Assembly: GCA_051861205.1 (NCBI GenBank)
Contig: JBHYDC010000006.1
Span: 62,001-126,000 of the forward strand
Length of the DNA stretch: 64,000 nt
Direction of reading: 5' to 3'
Source of the DNA: JBHYDC01 sp051861205
GTDB lineage: Bacteria > Pseudomonadota > Alphaproteobacteria > Rhizobiales > Pleomorphomonadaceae
Part shown: one piece after another, positions 53,273 through 62,208 of the stretch
How positions within the stretch are numbered: position 1 is the stretch's first letter
How the letters are laid out: the number at the start of each line of letters is the position of its first letter
The notes under the pieces: generated by a model
Database searches by the model: none
Seen by the model: the letters and a program-made list of their open reading frames with translations, nothing else
Told to the model about the DNA's origin: nothing
Made by a program: the position numbers and the translations under genes

Positions 53273-53745
53273 CACGCCCCTGCGGCCTTGTGGCCATTGG
53301 GCAGGAACGGCGCCATGCCCTTGCGCGCCAACTCATCCGCGCGCTCGTTCATGTCGTGCCCGGCGTGGCCCTTCACCCAGTGCCATTCCACCTCATGCTT
53401 GGCCCGCGCGGCTTCCAGCCGTTCCCAAAGATCGGCGTTCTTCACCGGCTTCTTGTCGGCGGTCTTCCAGCCGTTCCGCTTCCAGCCATGGATCCAGCCG
53501 GTAATGCCGCCCTTCACATATTGACTGTCGGTCCATAGATCCACGCCGCAGGGCCGCGTCAGGCTTTCCAGCGCCGCGCAGGCGGCCGTCAGTTCCATCC
53601 GGTTGTTGGTGGTAAGCTGCTCGCCGCCGCAAAGCTCCTTCTCGGCCCCGTTATAGGCCAGGATCGCCCCCCATCCCCCCGGCCCCGGATTTCCCGAACA
53701 CGCCCCGTCGGTATAAATCGTCACGCGCTTGGCCGCCCCGGTCAT
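53272..53745 (-). CDS. rnhA: Ribonuclease HI
   Basis: Degrades the RNA of RNA-DNA hybrids; 157 residues. Catalytic residues D13 (YTDGACSGNPG), E51 (NNRMELTA), D73 (LWTDSQYV) and D137 are all present, with the basic handle ITGWIHGWKRNGWK. The ATG at 53745 overlaps the thrB stop (ATGA). The frame upstream of this start is not part of the protein. Confidence 0.97.
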   Translation of the reverse strand: MTGAAKRVTIYTDGACSGNPGPGGWGAILAYNGAEKELCGGEQLTTNNRMELTAACAALESLTRPCGVDLWTDSQYVKGGITGWIHGWKRNGWKTADKKPVKNADLWERLEAARAKHEVEWHWVKGHAGHDMNERADELARKGMAPFLPNGHKAAGA

Positions 53746-54722
53746 ATCGAGAAATCCTCGACGATGAACCCATAGGCCTTCGCCGATTGCACGCCCCGGT
53801 GAAACCGCATCTTTTTGAGGTACTCCAGCGGATCTTTCTTCTTCACCAGCGCCCCCGGCGGCGTGCTCAGCCAGTCGTAGAGCCGCGTCAGAAGGAACCG
53901 CAGCGCCGCGCCGCGCGCCAGCAGCGGCAGTGCCTCTATCTCCGCCGCGCTCACGCTCCGCCCCTTCAAATACCCCGTGATCATCGCGCGCGCCTTCGTC
54001 ACGTTGAACGAATAATCCGGCTCGAAGCACCACGCGTTCAGGCAGATCGCCAGATCATAGGCCAGCGCATCATTGCAGGCGAAATAGAAGTCGATCACGC
54101 CCGACAAGCGGTCCCGCAGAAAGAACACGTTATCGTTGAAAAGATCCGCGTGGATCACGCCCGTCGGCAAATCGCGCGGCCAGTGCCGCTCCAGATGGTC
54201 GAGTTCGCCTTCGATCTCGGCCCTCAGCCCCGGCAGCACCTCGTCGGCCCTGTCGCGGCTTCCTGCGAACAGCGGCCGCCATCCCTCAACGCCCAGCGCG
54301 TTCGGCCGTGGAATGGCGAAATCGCGCCCGGCTTCATGCAGCCGCGCCAGCGCCTCGCCCACAGCGGCGCAATGGCCCACATTTGGCTTGCGCACCCACA
54401 TCCCGTCAAGAAACGTCACGATCGTCGCCGGGCGTCCGGCCAGCCGCCCCAGCGCGGTGCCGTCCCGCGCCTTCACCGGCTGCGGGCAGGTGATGCCCTT
54501 GGTCGCCAGATGCTCCATCAGCCCTAGGAAAAACGGCAGATCGGCCTCGTTCACCCGCTTTTCGTAAAGCGTCAGAATGAAGGTGCCGCCGTCCGTCCGC
54601 ATGAGGTAGTTGGAATTCTCCACCCCCTCCGCGATGCCCTTCAGCGATACGAGCGAGCCAAGATCATAGCCTTGGAGGAACGCCTCGATCTCGTCGTCGG
54701 CAACCTCGGTGTAAACCGCCAT
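53742..54722 (-). CDS. thrB: Homoserine kinase, APH-fold type
   Basis: A 326-residue kinase phosphorylating homoserine in threonine synthesis. It is the aminoglycoside phosphotransferase-fold ThrB used by alphaproteobacteria and pseudomonads rather than the GHMP type. GVIHADLFNDNVFF (about residue 188) and GVIDFYFACND supply catalytic and metal-binding aspartates. ispH lies upstream and rnhA downstream in a compact conserved cluster; thrC is 3.6 kb away. Confidence 0.94.
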   Translation of the reverse strand: MAVYTEVADDEIEAFLQGYDLGSLVSLKGIAEGVENSNYLMRTDGGTFILTLYEKRVNEADLPFFLGLMEHLATKGITCPQPVKARDGTALGRLAGRPATIVTFLDGMWVRKPNVGHCAAVGEALARLHEAGRDFAIPRPNALGVEGWRPLFAGSRDRADEVLPGLRAEIEGELDHLERHWPRDLPTGVIHADLFNDNVFFLRDRLSGVIDFYFACNDALAYDLAICLNAWCFEPDYSFNVTKARAMITGYLKGRSVSAAEIEALPLLARGAALRFLLTRLYDWLSTPPGALVKKKDPLEYLKKMRFHRGVQSAKAYGFIVEDFSI

Positions 54723-54757
54723 CGCTCAATGCTCTTTCAGAGTGTCGCGGCCCTGTT

Positions 54758-55738
54758 TCAGGCAGCCGGCGCGCGCAGTTCGCGCGGCAGATTAAAGGTG
54801 ATCGTCTCATCCGCCGTCCGCACCGATTCGACCGTCACATCGTAGCGCGCCGCAAAGGCGTCGATCACCTCTTCGACCAGAATTTCCGGCGCCGACGCCC
54901 CCGCCGTGATGCCCAGCACGCCAATCTCGCCGATCGCGGCAAAGTCGATCTCTGCCGCCCGCTGGATCAAAAACGCCCGCTCGCAGCCCGCCCGCGCCGC
55001 CACTTCGCGCAGGCGCAGCGAGTTGGACGAGTTCGGCGCGCCCACCACCAGCATCGCGTCCACCTTAGGCGCCACCACCTTCACCGCATCCTGCCGGTTG
55101 GTGGTGGCATAGCAGATGTCTTCCTTATGCGGCGCCACGATCTCAGGAAACCGCGCCGTCAGCGCCTCCACCACGGCCCGCGTATCGTCCACCGAAAGCG
55201 TCGTCTGCGTCGTATAGGCCAGCGGCATGTCGGGGGGAACCGCCAGCCTCGCCACGTCCTCCACCGTCTCCACCAGCGTCACCGCTCCGTCCGGCAATTG
55301 GCCCATGGTGCCGATCACTTCGGGATGCCCGGCATGCCCGATCAGGAGCACATGCCGCCCGCGCCGATGGTGGATTTCCGCCTCCCGGTGCACCTTCGTC
55401 ACCAGCGGGCATGTCGCGTCGAGGTGAAAGAGGTTGCGTGCCTTCGCCGCCGCCGGCACGGATTTCGCCACCCCGTGCGCCGAAAATATCACCGGCTGGT
55501 CCGTTTCCGGTATCTCGTCCAGCTCGTCCACGAACACCGCGCCCTTCCGGCGCAATTCGTCCACGACGTATTTGTTGTGCACGATCTCGTGCCGCACATA
55601 GACCGGCGCGCCATAGCGCTCCAGCGCCAGATCCACGATCTGGATCGCCCGATCAACCCCGGCGCAGAATCCGCGCGGCGCGCACAGCAAAATCTTCAGC
55701 GGCGGTCGTGTCACGGCTGTTTGGGCCCCGTTTCGCAT
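54758..55738 (-). CDS. ispH: 4-hydroxy-3-methylbut-2-enyl diphosphate reductase
   Basis: Iron-sulfur enzyme of 326 residues for the last step of the MEP isoprenoid pathway. Cluster cysteines are in GFCAGVDRAI, DATCPLVTKVH and GCER..; HNKYVVDELRRKGAVFVDE and SAHGV are also conserved. Start ATG 55738; upstream in-frame codons give no match. It is divergent from the small lipoprotein gene. Confidence 0.96.
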   Translation of the reverse strand: MRNGAQTAVTRPPLKILLCAPRGFCAGVDRAIQIVDLALERYGAPVYVRHEIVHNKYVVDELRRKGAVFVDELDEIPETDQPVIFSAHGVAKSVPAAAKARNLFHLDATCPLVTKVHREAEIHHRRGRHVLLIGHAGHPEVIGTMGQLPDGAVTLVETVEDVARLAVPPDMPLAYTTQTTLSVDDTRAVVEALTARFPEIVAPHKEDICYATTNRQDAVKVVAPKVDAMLVVGAPNSSNSLRLREVAARAGCERAFLIQRAAEIDFAAIGEIGVLGITAGASAPEILVEEVIDAFAARYDVTVESVRTADETITFNLPRELRAPAA

Positions 55739-55863
55739 CGTCAACCGGAATAGAAGTGGTGGCCCCACCCCTGTCAAGCGAGCCCCTGCGTTACGGGTCC
55801 CGGCGAGTCGCCAACGCCGGTAACCCATGCTATAGCGGCGACCATGTCGGGTGAGGATTTGCG

Positions 55864-56445
55864 ATGATCTCGTTGCGCGGATGGAAGGTTGCCATCGTCG
55901 GTTTAGCGATTGGCTTAAGTGCATGCTCCTCGTTTTCCGGCCAGGACATGAACCCGGCCGTTCTCGTCACCGGCGGTCGCGATATCGCCAAGGAACAGGA
56001 AACGGCCGAGAAGTTCGCCGTTGTCGCCGTGTGCCCTGAAATCCAGGTCCGCGACGGAACCCAGCTCCTGCGCATCTACGAGCGCGGCATGGACGGCGAC
56101 AACAACGCGCTTCGTTTCCAGGGCACCGTCCAGAAATTCGCCCGCGAGTGCAGAACCGATCCCGCCACCGGCGCTACCACCATCAAAGTCGGCGTCGCCG
56201 GCCGTCTCCTGTCGGGTCCCAAAGGCGCAACGGGCGCCGTCAACCTGCCTCTGCGCATCGTCGTGGTGAAAAACGGCGACGAGCTTCTCTATTCGGAACT
56301 CCAGCCCGTCGCCGCCGAAATCCCCACCGGTCAGTCCGCGATGACCTGGAGCAAGGTCGTCGAAGGCATCGTGATTCCCGCCGAACCGGTCCAGTCGCGC
56401 TACATCATCTATGTCGGCTTCGACGAGGTCGCCCTCAGGAGCTGA
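55864..56445 (+). CDS. Hypothetical lipoprotein
   Basis: A 193-residue predicted lipoprotein: lipobox LSAC with Cys21 after a hydrophobic signal. The mature part has a beta-rich pattern and two further cysteines (AVCPEIQVRDG and RECRTDP) that could form a disulfide. I do not recognise a named family; similar proteins of this size are annotated as hypothetical in Hyphomicrobiales. GAGGA lies seven bases before the ATG. A terminator follows. Confidence 0.85.
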   Translation: MISLRGWKVAIVGLAIGLSACSSFSGQDMNPAVLVTGGRDIAKEQETAEKFAVVAVCPEIQVRDGTQLLRIYERGMDGDNNALRFQGTVQKFARECRTDPATGATTIKVGVAGRLLSGPKGATGAVNLPLRIVVVKNGDELLYSELQPVAAEIPTGQSAMTWSKVVEGIVIPAEPVQSRYIIYVGFDEVALRS

Positions 56446-56702
56446 CCTTGCGCTCCCTTATCGCGCTTTTGCTGCAAACGCCTGACACCGCCTGGCGTTT
56501 TTGCATTTGCCGCACGCCTCACCCCGCCCACCCTCCTTTTCGCGGCGGATAAAGTCGGCGCGCCCATTGACGTTTCGCCCGCGCCGGACCATCCTTTGCC
56601 CGCCGGATAAGTCGTGATCCGGTATCCAGCGCTTATCCCAATTGATCGGCCTTACCGATTTTGCAATCGGCGCCGCCAATCAAACAAGTGATGGATCACG
56701 CC
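56446..56702. promoter_or_regulatory. Promoter region of the gcv operon
   Basis: About 250 bases before the riboswitch. Apart from the terminator noted above, it holds TTGACG at 56567-56572, a possible -35, without a clear -10. Two imperfect copies of a 20-base direct repeat (CCTTTTCGCGGCGGATAAAG near 56535 and a variant near 56593) flank it. A small hairpin CCGATT / AATCGG is at 56655-56670. No small ORF is supported. Confidence 0.35.
56474..56504 (+). terminator. Intrinsic terminator after the lipoprotein gene
   Basis: AAACGCC (56476-56482) pairs with GGCGTTT (56494-56500) across an 11-base loop, extended by outer GC/GC pairs with a TT bulge; five T run from 56498. It separates the lipoprotein gene from the glycine operon leader. 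Confidence 0.75.
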
Positions 56703-56922
56703 GTGCGGGAGAGATCGGCCTTGCCCTCGGGCACGGTCGGCGCCGAAGGAGCAACCGCCCCGGAAACTCTCAGGCTCAAGGACCGCTCGCGGCGAGCGAT
56801 GCTCTGGAAAGCAGCCCCGAACCCAGTTTCGAGGGCTCACCGAAGGAGTAACCGGATCTGTTCTTTGGCCCTCTCCGGGCCGGAGCGCCGGGAAATCTCT
56901 CAGGTTCCGTGACAGAGGGGGC
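56703..56922 (+). promoter_or_regulatory. Tandem glycine riboswitch
   Basis: Two consecutive gcvT-type aptamers. The first runs from GCGGGAGAGAT through GCCGAAGGAGCAACCG to ACTCTCAGGCTCAAGGACCGC. The second runs from TCTGGAAAGCAG through CACCGAAGGAGTAACC to ATCTCTCAGGTTCCGTGACAGAG. These match the conserved core blocks of both halves of the tandem glycine riboswitch. It lies about 50 bases before gcvT and should switch the glycine cleavage operon on when glycine is abundant. Confidence 0.95.
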
Positions 56923-56970
56923 GCGTTCGGGATCGTTTCCCGTGCGCCGGCCCATGTCACGGAGACGCTC

Positions 56971-58179
56971 ATGACTGACGCGGCATCGCCCGCGTCCGGA
57001 GCGCCGGCGCAAGCTGGCCCCGACGCCCATTCGACGAACAGCGATCCCTCGAAAACCGCCCTCTACGACGCCCACGTCCGCCTCGGCGCGCGCATGGTGC
57101 CCTTCGCCGGCTATCTCATGCCCGTGCAATATGAGGGCATTCTCGCAGAGCATCAGTGGACCCGCGCCCACGCCGGCCTGTTCGACGTCTCCCACATGGG
57201 GCAGGCCACCCTGATCAGCCCCGATTTCGAGACCACCGCCCGCGCGCTTGAAGCCCTCGTCCCCGCCGATATCCTTAGTTTGAAGCCCGGCCAGCAGCGC
57301 TACTCCCAGCTTCTGAACGACACCGGCGGCATCCTTGACGATCTCATGGTCTCCCGCAGTCCGGACCCCAAAGACGAAGGCCGCCTCATCCTCGTCGTCA
57401 ACGCCGGCCGCAAGTATGACGACATCGCACACGTCGCCGCCCGCCTTCCCGCCGGCGTCACTCTGGAGCCGCATCCCGGCCTCGCGCTCATCGCGCTCCA
57501 AGGCCCCGAAGCGGTCGCTGTCCTCGCCCGCCTCGCCCCCGCCGTCGCGGACATGCCCTTTATGACAGGCATCCGGATCGTCCTTCCCTTCAGCCCCGCC
57601 TCCCGCCCCACCGTCTACATCACCCGGTCGGGCTACACCGGCGAGGACGGCTTTGAGATATCCATCCCGGCAGACCACGTCGCCGCCCTGTGGGATCACC
57701 TCGCCGCAGAGCCCGAAGTGAAGCCCATCGGCCTCGGCGCGCGTGATTCGCTCCGCCTCGAAGCCGGCCTTTGCCTCTACGGCCACGACATCGACGAAAC
57801 CACGTCGCCCGTCGAATCCGGCCTTCTCTGGTCCATCCAGCGACGCCGCCGCGAGGACGGCGGCTTCCCAGGCGCCGCCCGCATCCAATCGGAAATCGCC
57901 GGCGGCCCCGCCCGCCGCCGCGTCGGCATCCGGCCGGAGGGCCGCGCCCCCGCCCGCGAGGGCACCGAGATCCACGACGCCGCCGGGCGCCCCATCGGCA
58001 TCGTCACCTCGGGCGGTTTCGGCCCCAGCGTCGGCGCGCCCATCGCCATGGGCTATGTCGAAGCCGCCTCCGCCGCGCCCGGCACCGCCGTGCAGCTTCT
58101 GGTGCGCGGCAAGCCGCTTCCGGCCGTCGTCGCTGCCTTGCCCTTCGTGCCGAACCGCTTTCACCGGTCACCGAAATAA
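56971..58179 (+). CDS. gcvT: Glycine cleavage system aminomethyltransferase (T protein)
   Basis: Transfers the methylene group from H protein to tetrahydrofolate, releasing ammonia; 402 residues. RMVPFAGYLMPVQY, HAGLFDVSHMG and TRSGYTGEDGFEI are conserved, and the tail LGARDSLRLEAGLCLYGHDI is typical. GGAG is six bases before the ATG. The first 25 residues are a Pro/Ala-rich extension. First gene of the riboswitch-controlled operon. Confidence 0.97.
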   Translation: MTDAASPASGAPAQAGPDAHSTNSDPSKTALYDAHVRLGARMVPFAGYLMPVQYEGILAEHQWTRAHAGLFDVSHMGQATLISPDFETTARALEALVPADILSLKPGQQRYSQLLNDTGGILDDLMVSRSPDPKDEGRLILVVNAGRKYDDIAHVAARLPAGVTLEPHPGLALIALQGPEAVAVLARLAPAVADMPFMTGIRIVLPFSPASRPTVYITRSGYTGEDGFEISIPADHVAALWDHLAAEPEVKPIGLGARDSLRLEAGLCLYGHDIDETTSPVESGLLWSIQRRRREDGGFPGAARIQSEIAGGPARRRVGIRPEGRAPAREGTEIHDAAGRPIGIVTSGGFGPSVGAPIAMGYVEAASAAPGTAVQLLVRGKPLPAVVAALPFVPNRFHRSPK

Positions 58180-58213
58180 CGGTCAACCCACCGTCACGCC
58201 CAGGATCAACGCC

Positions 58214-58585
58214 ATGCCCAAACTCTTCACCCGCGATCATGAATGGCTCGACGTCGTCGGCGATATCGCCACCGTCGGCATCACCGATTACGCCCAAGCC
58301 GCCCTCGGCGACGTCGTCTATGTCGAGCTACCGGAGGTCGGCAAAGCCGTCACCAAGGGCGGCGATGCGGCGGTCGTCGAAAGCGTGAAGGCCGCCAGCG
58401 AGGTTTTCGCCCCCGCGTCCGGCATCGTCACCGAGGTCAACACCGCGCTGGAAGGCGCCCCCGCCACGGTCAACGAGGCGCCCGAGGGCGACGGCTGGTT
58501 CCTGAAGCTGCGCCTTTCGAACCCCGCCGAACTCGACGACCTGATGGACGAGGCCGCCTACAAAGCCTTCGTCGAAACTCTCTGA
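58214..58585 (+). CDS. gcvH: Glycine cleavage system H protein
   Basis: Lipoyl carrier of 123 residues that shuttles the aminomethyl group between P, T and L proteins. K59 in VVESVKAASEVFAP is the lipoylated lysine. TRDHEWLDVVGDIATVGITDYAQ and NEAPEGDGWFLKL complete the fold. It starts 34 bases after gcvT. Confidence 0.97.
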   Translation: MPKLFTRDHEWLDVVGDIATVGITDYAQAALGDVVYVELPEVGKAVTKGGDAAVVESVKAASEVFAPASGIVTEVNTALEGAPATVNEAPEGDGWFLKLRLSNPAELDDLMDEAAYKAFVETL

Positions 58586-58596
58586 GGCCACGCCCG

Positions 58597-59943
58597 ATGC
58601 GTTATCTCCCCCTCAGCGACACCGACCGCGCCGCCATGCTCGGCGCCATCGGCGTGCCCGATATCGACGCCCTCTTCGCCGATATCCCCAAGGACAAGCG
58701 CCTGCACGGTCTGCCCAGCCTGCCGAACCACGCCTCGGAAATCGCCGTCGAGCGCCGCCTGTCCGCGCTCGCCGCCAAGAACATGGCCGCCGGTTCGGTG
58801 CCCTTCTTCGTCGGCGCGGGCGCCTATCGCCACCACGTTCCCGCCACCGTGGACCACCTGATCCAGCGTTCCGAATTCCTCACCTCCTACACGCCCTATC
58901 AGCCTGAAATCTCGCAAGGCACCCTCCAGGTCCTGTTCGAATTCCAGACCCAGGTCGCCCGCCTCACCGCCATGGATGTCGCCAACGCCTCCATGTACGA
59001 CGGCTCCACCGGCACCGCCGAGGCGGTTTTGATGGCGCACCGCATCACCAAGCGCGGCAAGGCGGTTGTCGCCGGCGGCGTGCACCCGCACTACCGCGCC
59101 GTCACGCGCACCGTTACCGAGCTTGCCGGCTACACCGTCGACGCGCTCGCCCCGGATCCTGCCGGCACCGAAGACATTCTCGCCCGCATCGACGCAGAAA
59201 CCTCCTGCGTCGTCGTGCAATCCCCGTCCTTCTACGGCCACCTCATCGACCTCAGGCCCATCGCCGAGAAAGCCCACGCGGTCGGCGCGCTCCTCATCGC
59301 CGTCTTCACCGAGGTGATTTCGCTCGGCCTCATCGAGCCGCCCGGCGCCCAAGGCGCCGATATCGTGGTGGGCGAGGGCCAGTCGCTCGGCAATCCGCTC
59401 ACCTTCGGCGGCCCCTATGTCGGCCTCTTCGCCACGCGCGAGAAATACGTCCGTCAGATGCCCGGCCGCCTCTGCGGCGAAACCGTCGACGCCGACGGCA
59501 AGCGCGCCTTTGTCCTCACCCTCTCCACCCGCGAGCAGCACATCCGCCGCGACAAGGCCACCTCCAACATCTGCACCAACTCCGGCCTCTGCTGCCTCGC
59601 CTTCTCCATCCACATGACGCTGCTCGGCCAAGAGGGCCTGAAGCGCCTTGCCTTGGTGAACCACGCCAACGCCGTCAAACTCGCCGACATGCTGTCGCAA
59701 GTTCAAGGCGTCGAGGTTCTCAACGACACCTTCTTCAACGAATTCACCATCCGCGTCTCTGGTGACGCCACCAAGATCGTCGAGCACCTAGCCACCATCG
59801 GCATCCTGGCCGGCGTCCCCGTCCGTCGCCTGGAACCCAAGCACGAAGGCCTCGACACCCTCATCGTGCTGGCCGCCACCGAAGTGAACACCGACGAAGA
59901 CCGCGCGGCCCTTATCCAGGCGCTTGGCAAGATCGTGTCATGA
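58597..59943 (+). CDS. gcvPA: Glycine dehydrogenase (decarboxylating) subunit 1
   Basis: N-terminal half of the split P protein, 448 residues. Together with GcvPB it decarboxylates glycine and passes the aminomethyl moiety to lipoyl-GcvH. YTPYQPEISQGTLQ, ANASMYDGSTGTAEA and TSNICTNSGL are conserved. The PLP lysine is on the partner subunit. ATG 58597 is 11 bases after gcvH. Confidence 0.96.
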   Translation: MRYLPLSDTDRAAMLGAIGVPDIDALFADIPKDKRLHGLPSLPNHASEIAVERRLSALAAKNMAAGSVPFFVGAGAYRHHVPATVDHLIQRSEFLTSYTPYQPEISQGTLQVLFEFQTQVARLTAMDVANASMYDGSTGTAEAVLMAHRITKRGKAVVAGGVHPHYRAVTRTVTELAGYTVDALAPDPAGTEDILARIDAETSCVVVQSPSFYGHLIDLRPIAEKAHAVGALLIAVFTEVISLGLIEPPGAQGADIVVGEGQSLGNPLTFGGPYVGLFATREKYVRQMPGRLCGETVDADGKRAFVLTLSTREQHIRRDKATSNICTNSGLCCLAFSIHMTLLGQEGLKRLALVNHANAVKLADMLSQVQGVEVLNDTFFNEFTIRVSGDATKIVEHLATIGILAGVPVRRLEPKHEGLDTLIVLAATEVNTDEDRAALIQALGKIVS

Positions 59944-59955
59944 CACGCCGCACCA

Positions 59956-60005
59956 CCCCTCATCCGGCCCTCGCGGGCCACCTTCTCCCGCAAGGCGAGA
60001 AGGGG
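59956..60005. repeat. Dispersed palindromic repeat between gcvPA and gcvPB
   Basis: Compound inverted repeat: outer CCCCT (59956-59960) with AGGGG (60001-60005); GGCCC / GGGCC (59966-59979) with a TCGC loop; CCTTCTC (59981-59987) with GAGAAGG (59997-60003). Its sequence resembles the CTCATCCGGC...CCTTCTCCC family of intergenic repeats common in alphaproteobacterial genomes. It fills most of the 94-base gap inside the operon. Confidence 0.8.
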
Positions 60006-60037
60006 TTCCCCACAGGCATTCCGTCCGAGATCGCCCC

Positions 60038-61600
60038 ATGACCATGAACGCCCAAGGCCGCCCCACCGCGCCCACGCTCTTCGCCCTCACCCCCATCCCC
60101 GCCACCCACACCGGTAACCACGGCCTCGACATCGCCGAACCGCTTCTCTTCGAGGTCGGCCGCCCCAATACCACCGGCGTCGACATTGATCCCCCCGCGC
60201 CCTTCACCCCCCGCCTCGGCGCTCATGCCCGCACCACGCCCATCGATCTGCCCGGCCTCACTGAACCGGAGACGATGCGGCATTACGTGCGCCTATCCCG
60301 CCAGAACTACGCCATCGACCTTGGCCTCTACCCGCTCGGCTCGTGCACGATGAAGCACAACCCGCGCCTCAACGAGAAGATGGCGCGCCTGCCGGGCTTT
60401 GCCGACGTGCACCCGCTGCAACCCCTCTCCACCGTCCCCGGCGCGATCGAGTTGATCGCCGAACTTGGCCGCTGGCTTCTGGAACTCACCGGCATGGCCT
60501 CTGTCGCCATGAGCCCGAAGGCCGGCGCGCATGGCGAGATGTGCGGCATGGCCGCGATCAAGGCCGCGATCGCCGCGCGCGGGGAAAATCGCACCGTCGT
60601 GCTCGTGCCCGAATCCGCCCACGGCACCAACCCGGCCACCGCGGCCCTGCTCGGCTTCAAGGTCGTGCCCGTCCCCGCCCGCGACGACGGCACGGTGGAC
60701 CCGGAAGCGGTGAAGGCGCTCATCACGCCTGAAGTTGCCGCCATCATGCTGACGAACCCCAACACCTGCGGCCTGTTCGAACGCGACATCGTCGCCATCG
60801 CCGACGCCATCCACGCCGCCGGCGGCTATTTCTACGCCGATGGCGCGAACTTCAACGCCATCGTCGGCAAGGTCCGCCCTGGCGATCTCGGCGTCGATGC
60901 CATGCATATCAACCTGCACAAGACCTTCTCCACGCCCCACGGCGGCGGTGGTCCCGGCTCAGGCCCGGTCGTGCTGTCGGAAAAGCTCGCGCCCTTCGCG
61001 CCCGTTCCCTTCGTCCGCTTCAATCCGGATGGGTCGGGCGAGTTCGTCGAAACCCGCAAACAAGCGGAAGGCACCGCCACGCCCTTCGGCCGCATCACGG
61101 CGTTCCACGGCCAAATGGGCATGTTCGTGCGCGCGCTGACTTACATGATGAGCCACGGCGCCGATGGCATGCGCCAAGCGTCGGAAGACGCGGTTCTCAA
61201 CGCCAACTACGTCAAGGCCGAACTCGCCGACGTCATGACGGTCGCCTATCCCGAGCGCCCCGCCATGCATGAAGTCCTCTTCGACGATCGCTTCCTGGAG
61301 GGTACCGGCATCACCACCCTCGACTTCGCCAAGGCCATGATCGACGAGGGCTATCACCCCATGACCATGTATTTCCCGCTGGTCGTGCACGGCGCCATGC
61401 TGATCGAGCCTACCGAATCGGAATCGAAAGCCAGCCTCGACCAGTTCATCGGCGCGCTGCGCTCGCTCGCCACCCGCGCCAAATCCGGCGATGCGGAGGC
61501 GTTCAAGTCCGCCCCCCACTTCGCCCCCCGCCGCCGTGTCGACGAAACGCGGGCCGCGCGCCAGCCGAAACTCACCTGGAAAGGGCAGGGCGCCGCGTAA
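60038..61600 (+). CDS. gcvPB: Glycine dehydrogenase (decarboxylating) subunit 2
   Basis: C-terminal half of the split P protein, 520 residues, PLP-dependent. K295 in NLHKTFSTPHGGGGPG binds PLP. YPLGSCTMKHNPR, SPKAGAHGEMCGM and PESAHGTNPATAAL are family segments. Start ATG 60038, with a second ATG two codons later. It ends the gcv operon; the lpd/gcvL gene for the L protein is not in the window. Confidence 0.97.
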   Translation: MTMNAQGRPTAPTLFALTPIPATHTGNHGLDIAEPLLFEVGRPNTTGVDIDPPAPFTPRLGAHARTTPIDLPGLTEPETMRHYVRLSRQNYAIDLGLYPLGSCTMKHNPRLNEKMARLPGFADVHPLQPLSTVPGAIELIAELGRWLLELTGMASVAMSPKAGAHGEMCGMAAIKAAIAARGENRTVVLVPESAHGTNPATAALLGFKVVPVPARDDGTVDPEAVKALITPEVAAIMLTNPNTCGLFERDIVAIADAIHAAGGYFYADGANFNAIVGKVRPGDLGVDAMHINLHKTFSTPHGGGGPGSGPVVLSEKLAPFAPVPFVRFNPDGSGEFVETRKQAEGTATPFGRITAFHGQMGMFVRALTYMMSHGADGMRQASEDAVLNANYVKAELADVMTVAYPERPAMHEVLFDDRFLEGTGITTLDFAKAMIDEGYHPMTMYFPLVVHGAMLIEPTESESKASLDQFIGALRSLATRAKSGDAEAFKSAPHFAPRRRVDETRAARQPKLTWKGQGAA

Positions 61601-61643
61601 CGCGTCCTGCTGCGGCGCGGCGAAGGGAGTCCGGTAACGGACC

Positions 61644-62051
61644 CTATTCGCTCGTGCACTCCACATGCCACCACTTCGGCCGCCCACCGCGATAGGAATG
61701 CGACGTCGGCATCAATTCCTTGCCGTTCGGCTTGTCGAACGAGCCAAGCACCAGCGCCACCGTCGGCGCATCGTCGATCGCGCCCAGCGTGCTCCCGCAC
61801 ACCGCGCAGAACGACCGGCTGGAGTAATCCGACGAGCGGTATACCGATGGCGCGCCGTCCGGCCCGGTCCACGTCACCGCGTCACGGGGAAACTCCACCC
61901 ACACCGTCGTCAGCGAGCCGGAATGGCGCTGGCATAGCTTGCATGAACAGGTATGCGGCTTCAGCACCGGCCCGGTTGCCTCGAAGCGGATATTCTCGCA
62001 CAGGCAACCACCGGAGTAGACCTTGGGCTTCGAGGCTTTAGCCGTGGCCAT
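61644..62051 (-). CDS. GFA/CENP-V domain zinc protein
   Basis: A 135-residue member of the glutathione-dependent formaldehyde-activating (GFA) fold family. Zinc-binding cysteines are in GGCLCENIRF, CSCKLCQRHSG and FCAVCGSTL. GGAGAA lies about eight bases before the ATG at 62051. Most family members have no proven activity on formaldehyde, so the function is open. It is convergent with gcvPB. Confidence 0.9.
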   Translation of the reverse strand: MATAKASKPKVYSGGCLCENIRFEATGPVLKPHTCSCKLCQRHSGSLTTVWVEFPRDAVTWTGPDGAPSVYRSSDYSSRSFCAVCGSTLGAIDDAPTVALVLGSFDKPNGKELMPTSHSYRGGRPKWWHVECTSE

Positions 62052-62208
62052 ATACGTAGTTCTCCGAATGCAGACGTTCGAAGATCTACAGCTAGAGACC
62101 CCGCTTGTAAACTGGAAAACAAGACAAACCCGGAACATTCCGGTGCCGGGTCAGCGCCGTATCCGGCAAAGCGGGAGCCACCCAATCCGGGCAGATCCCC
62201 GCAACTCG

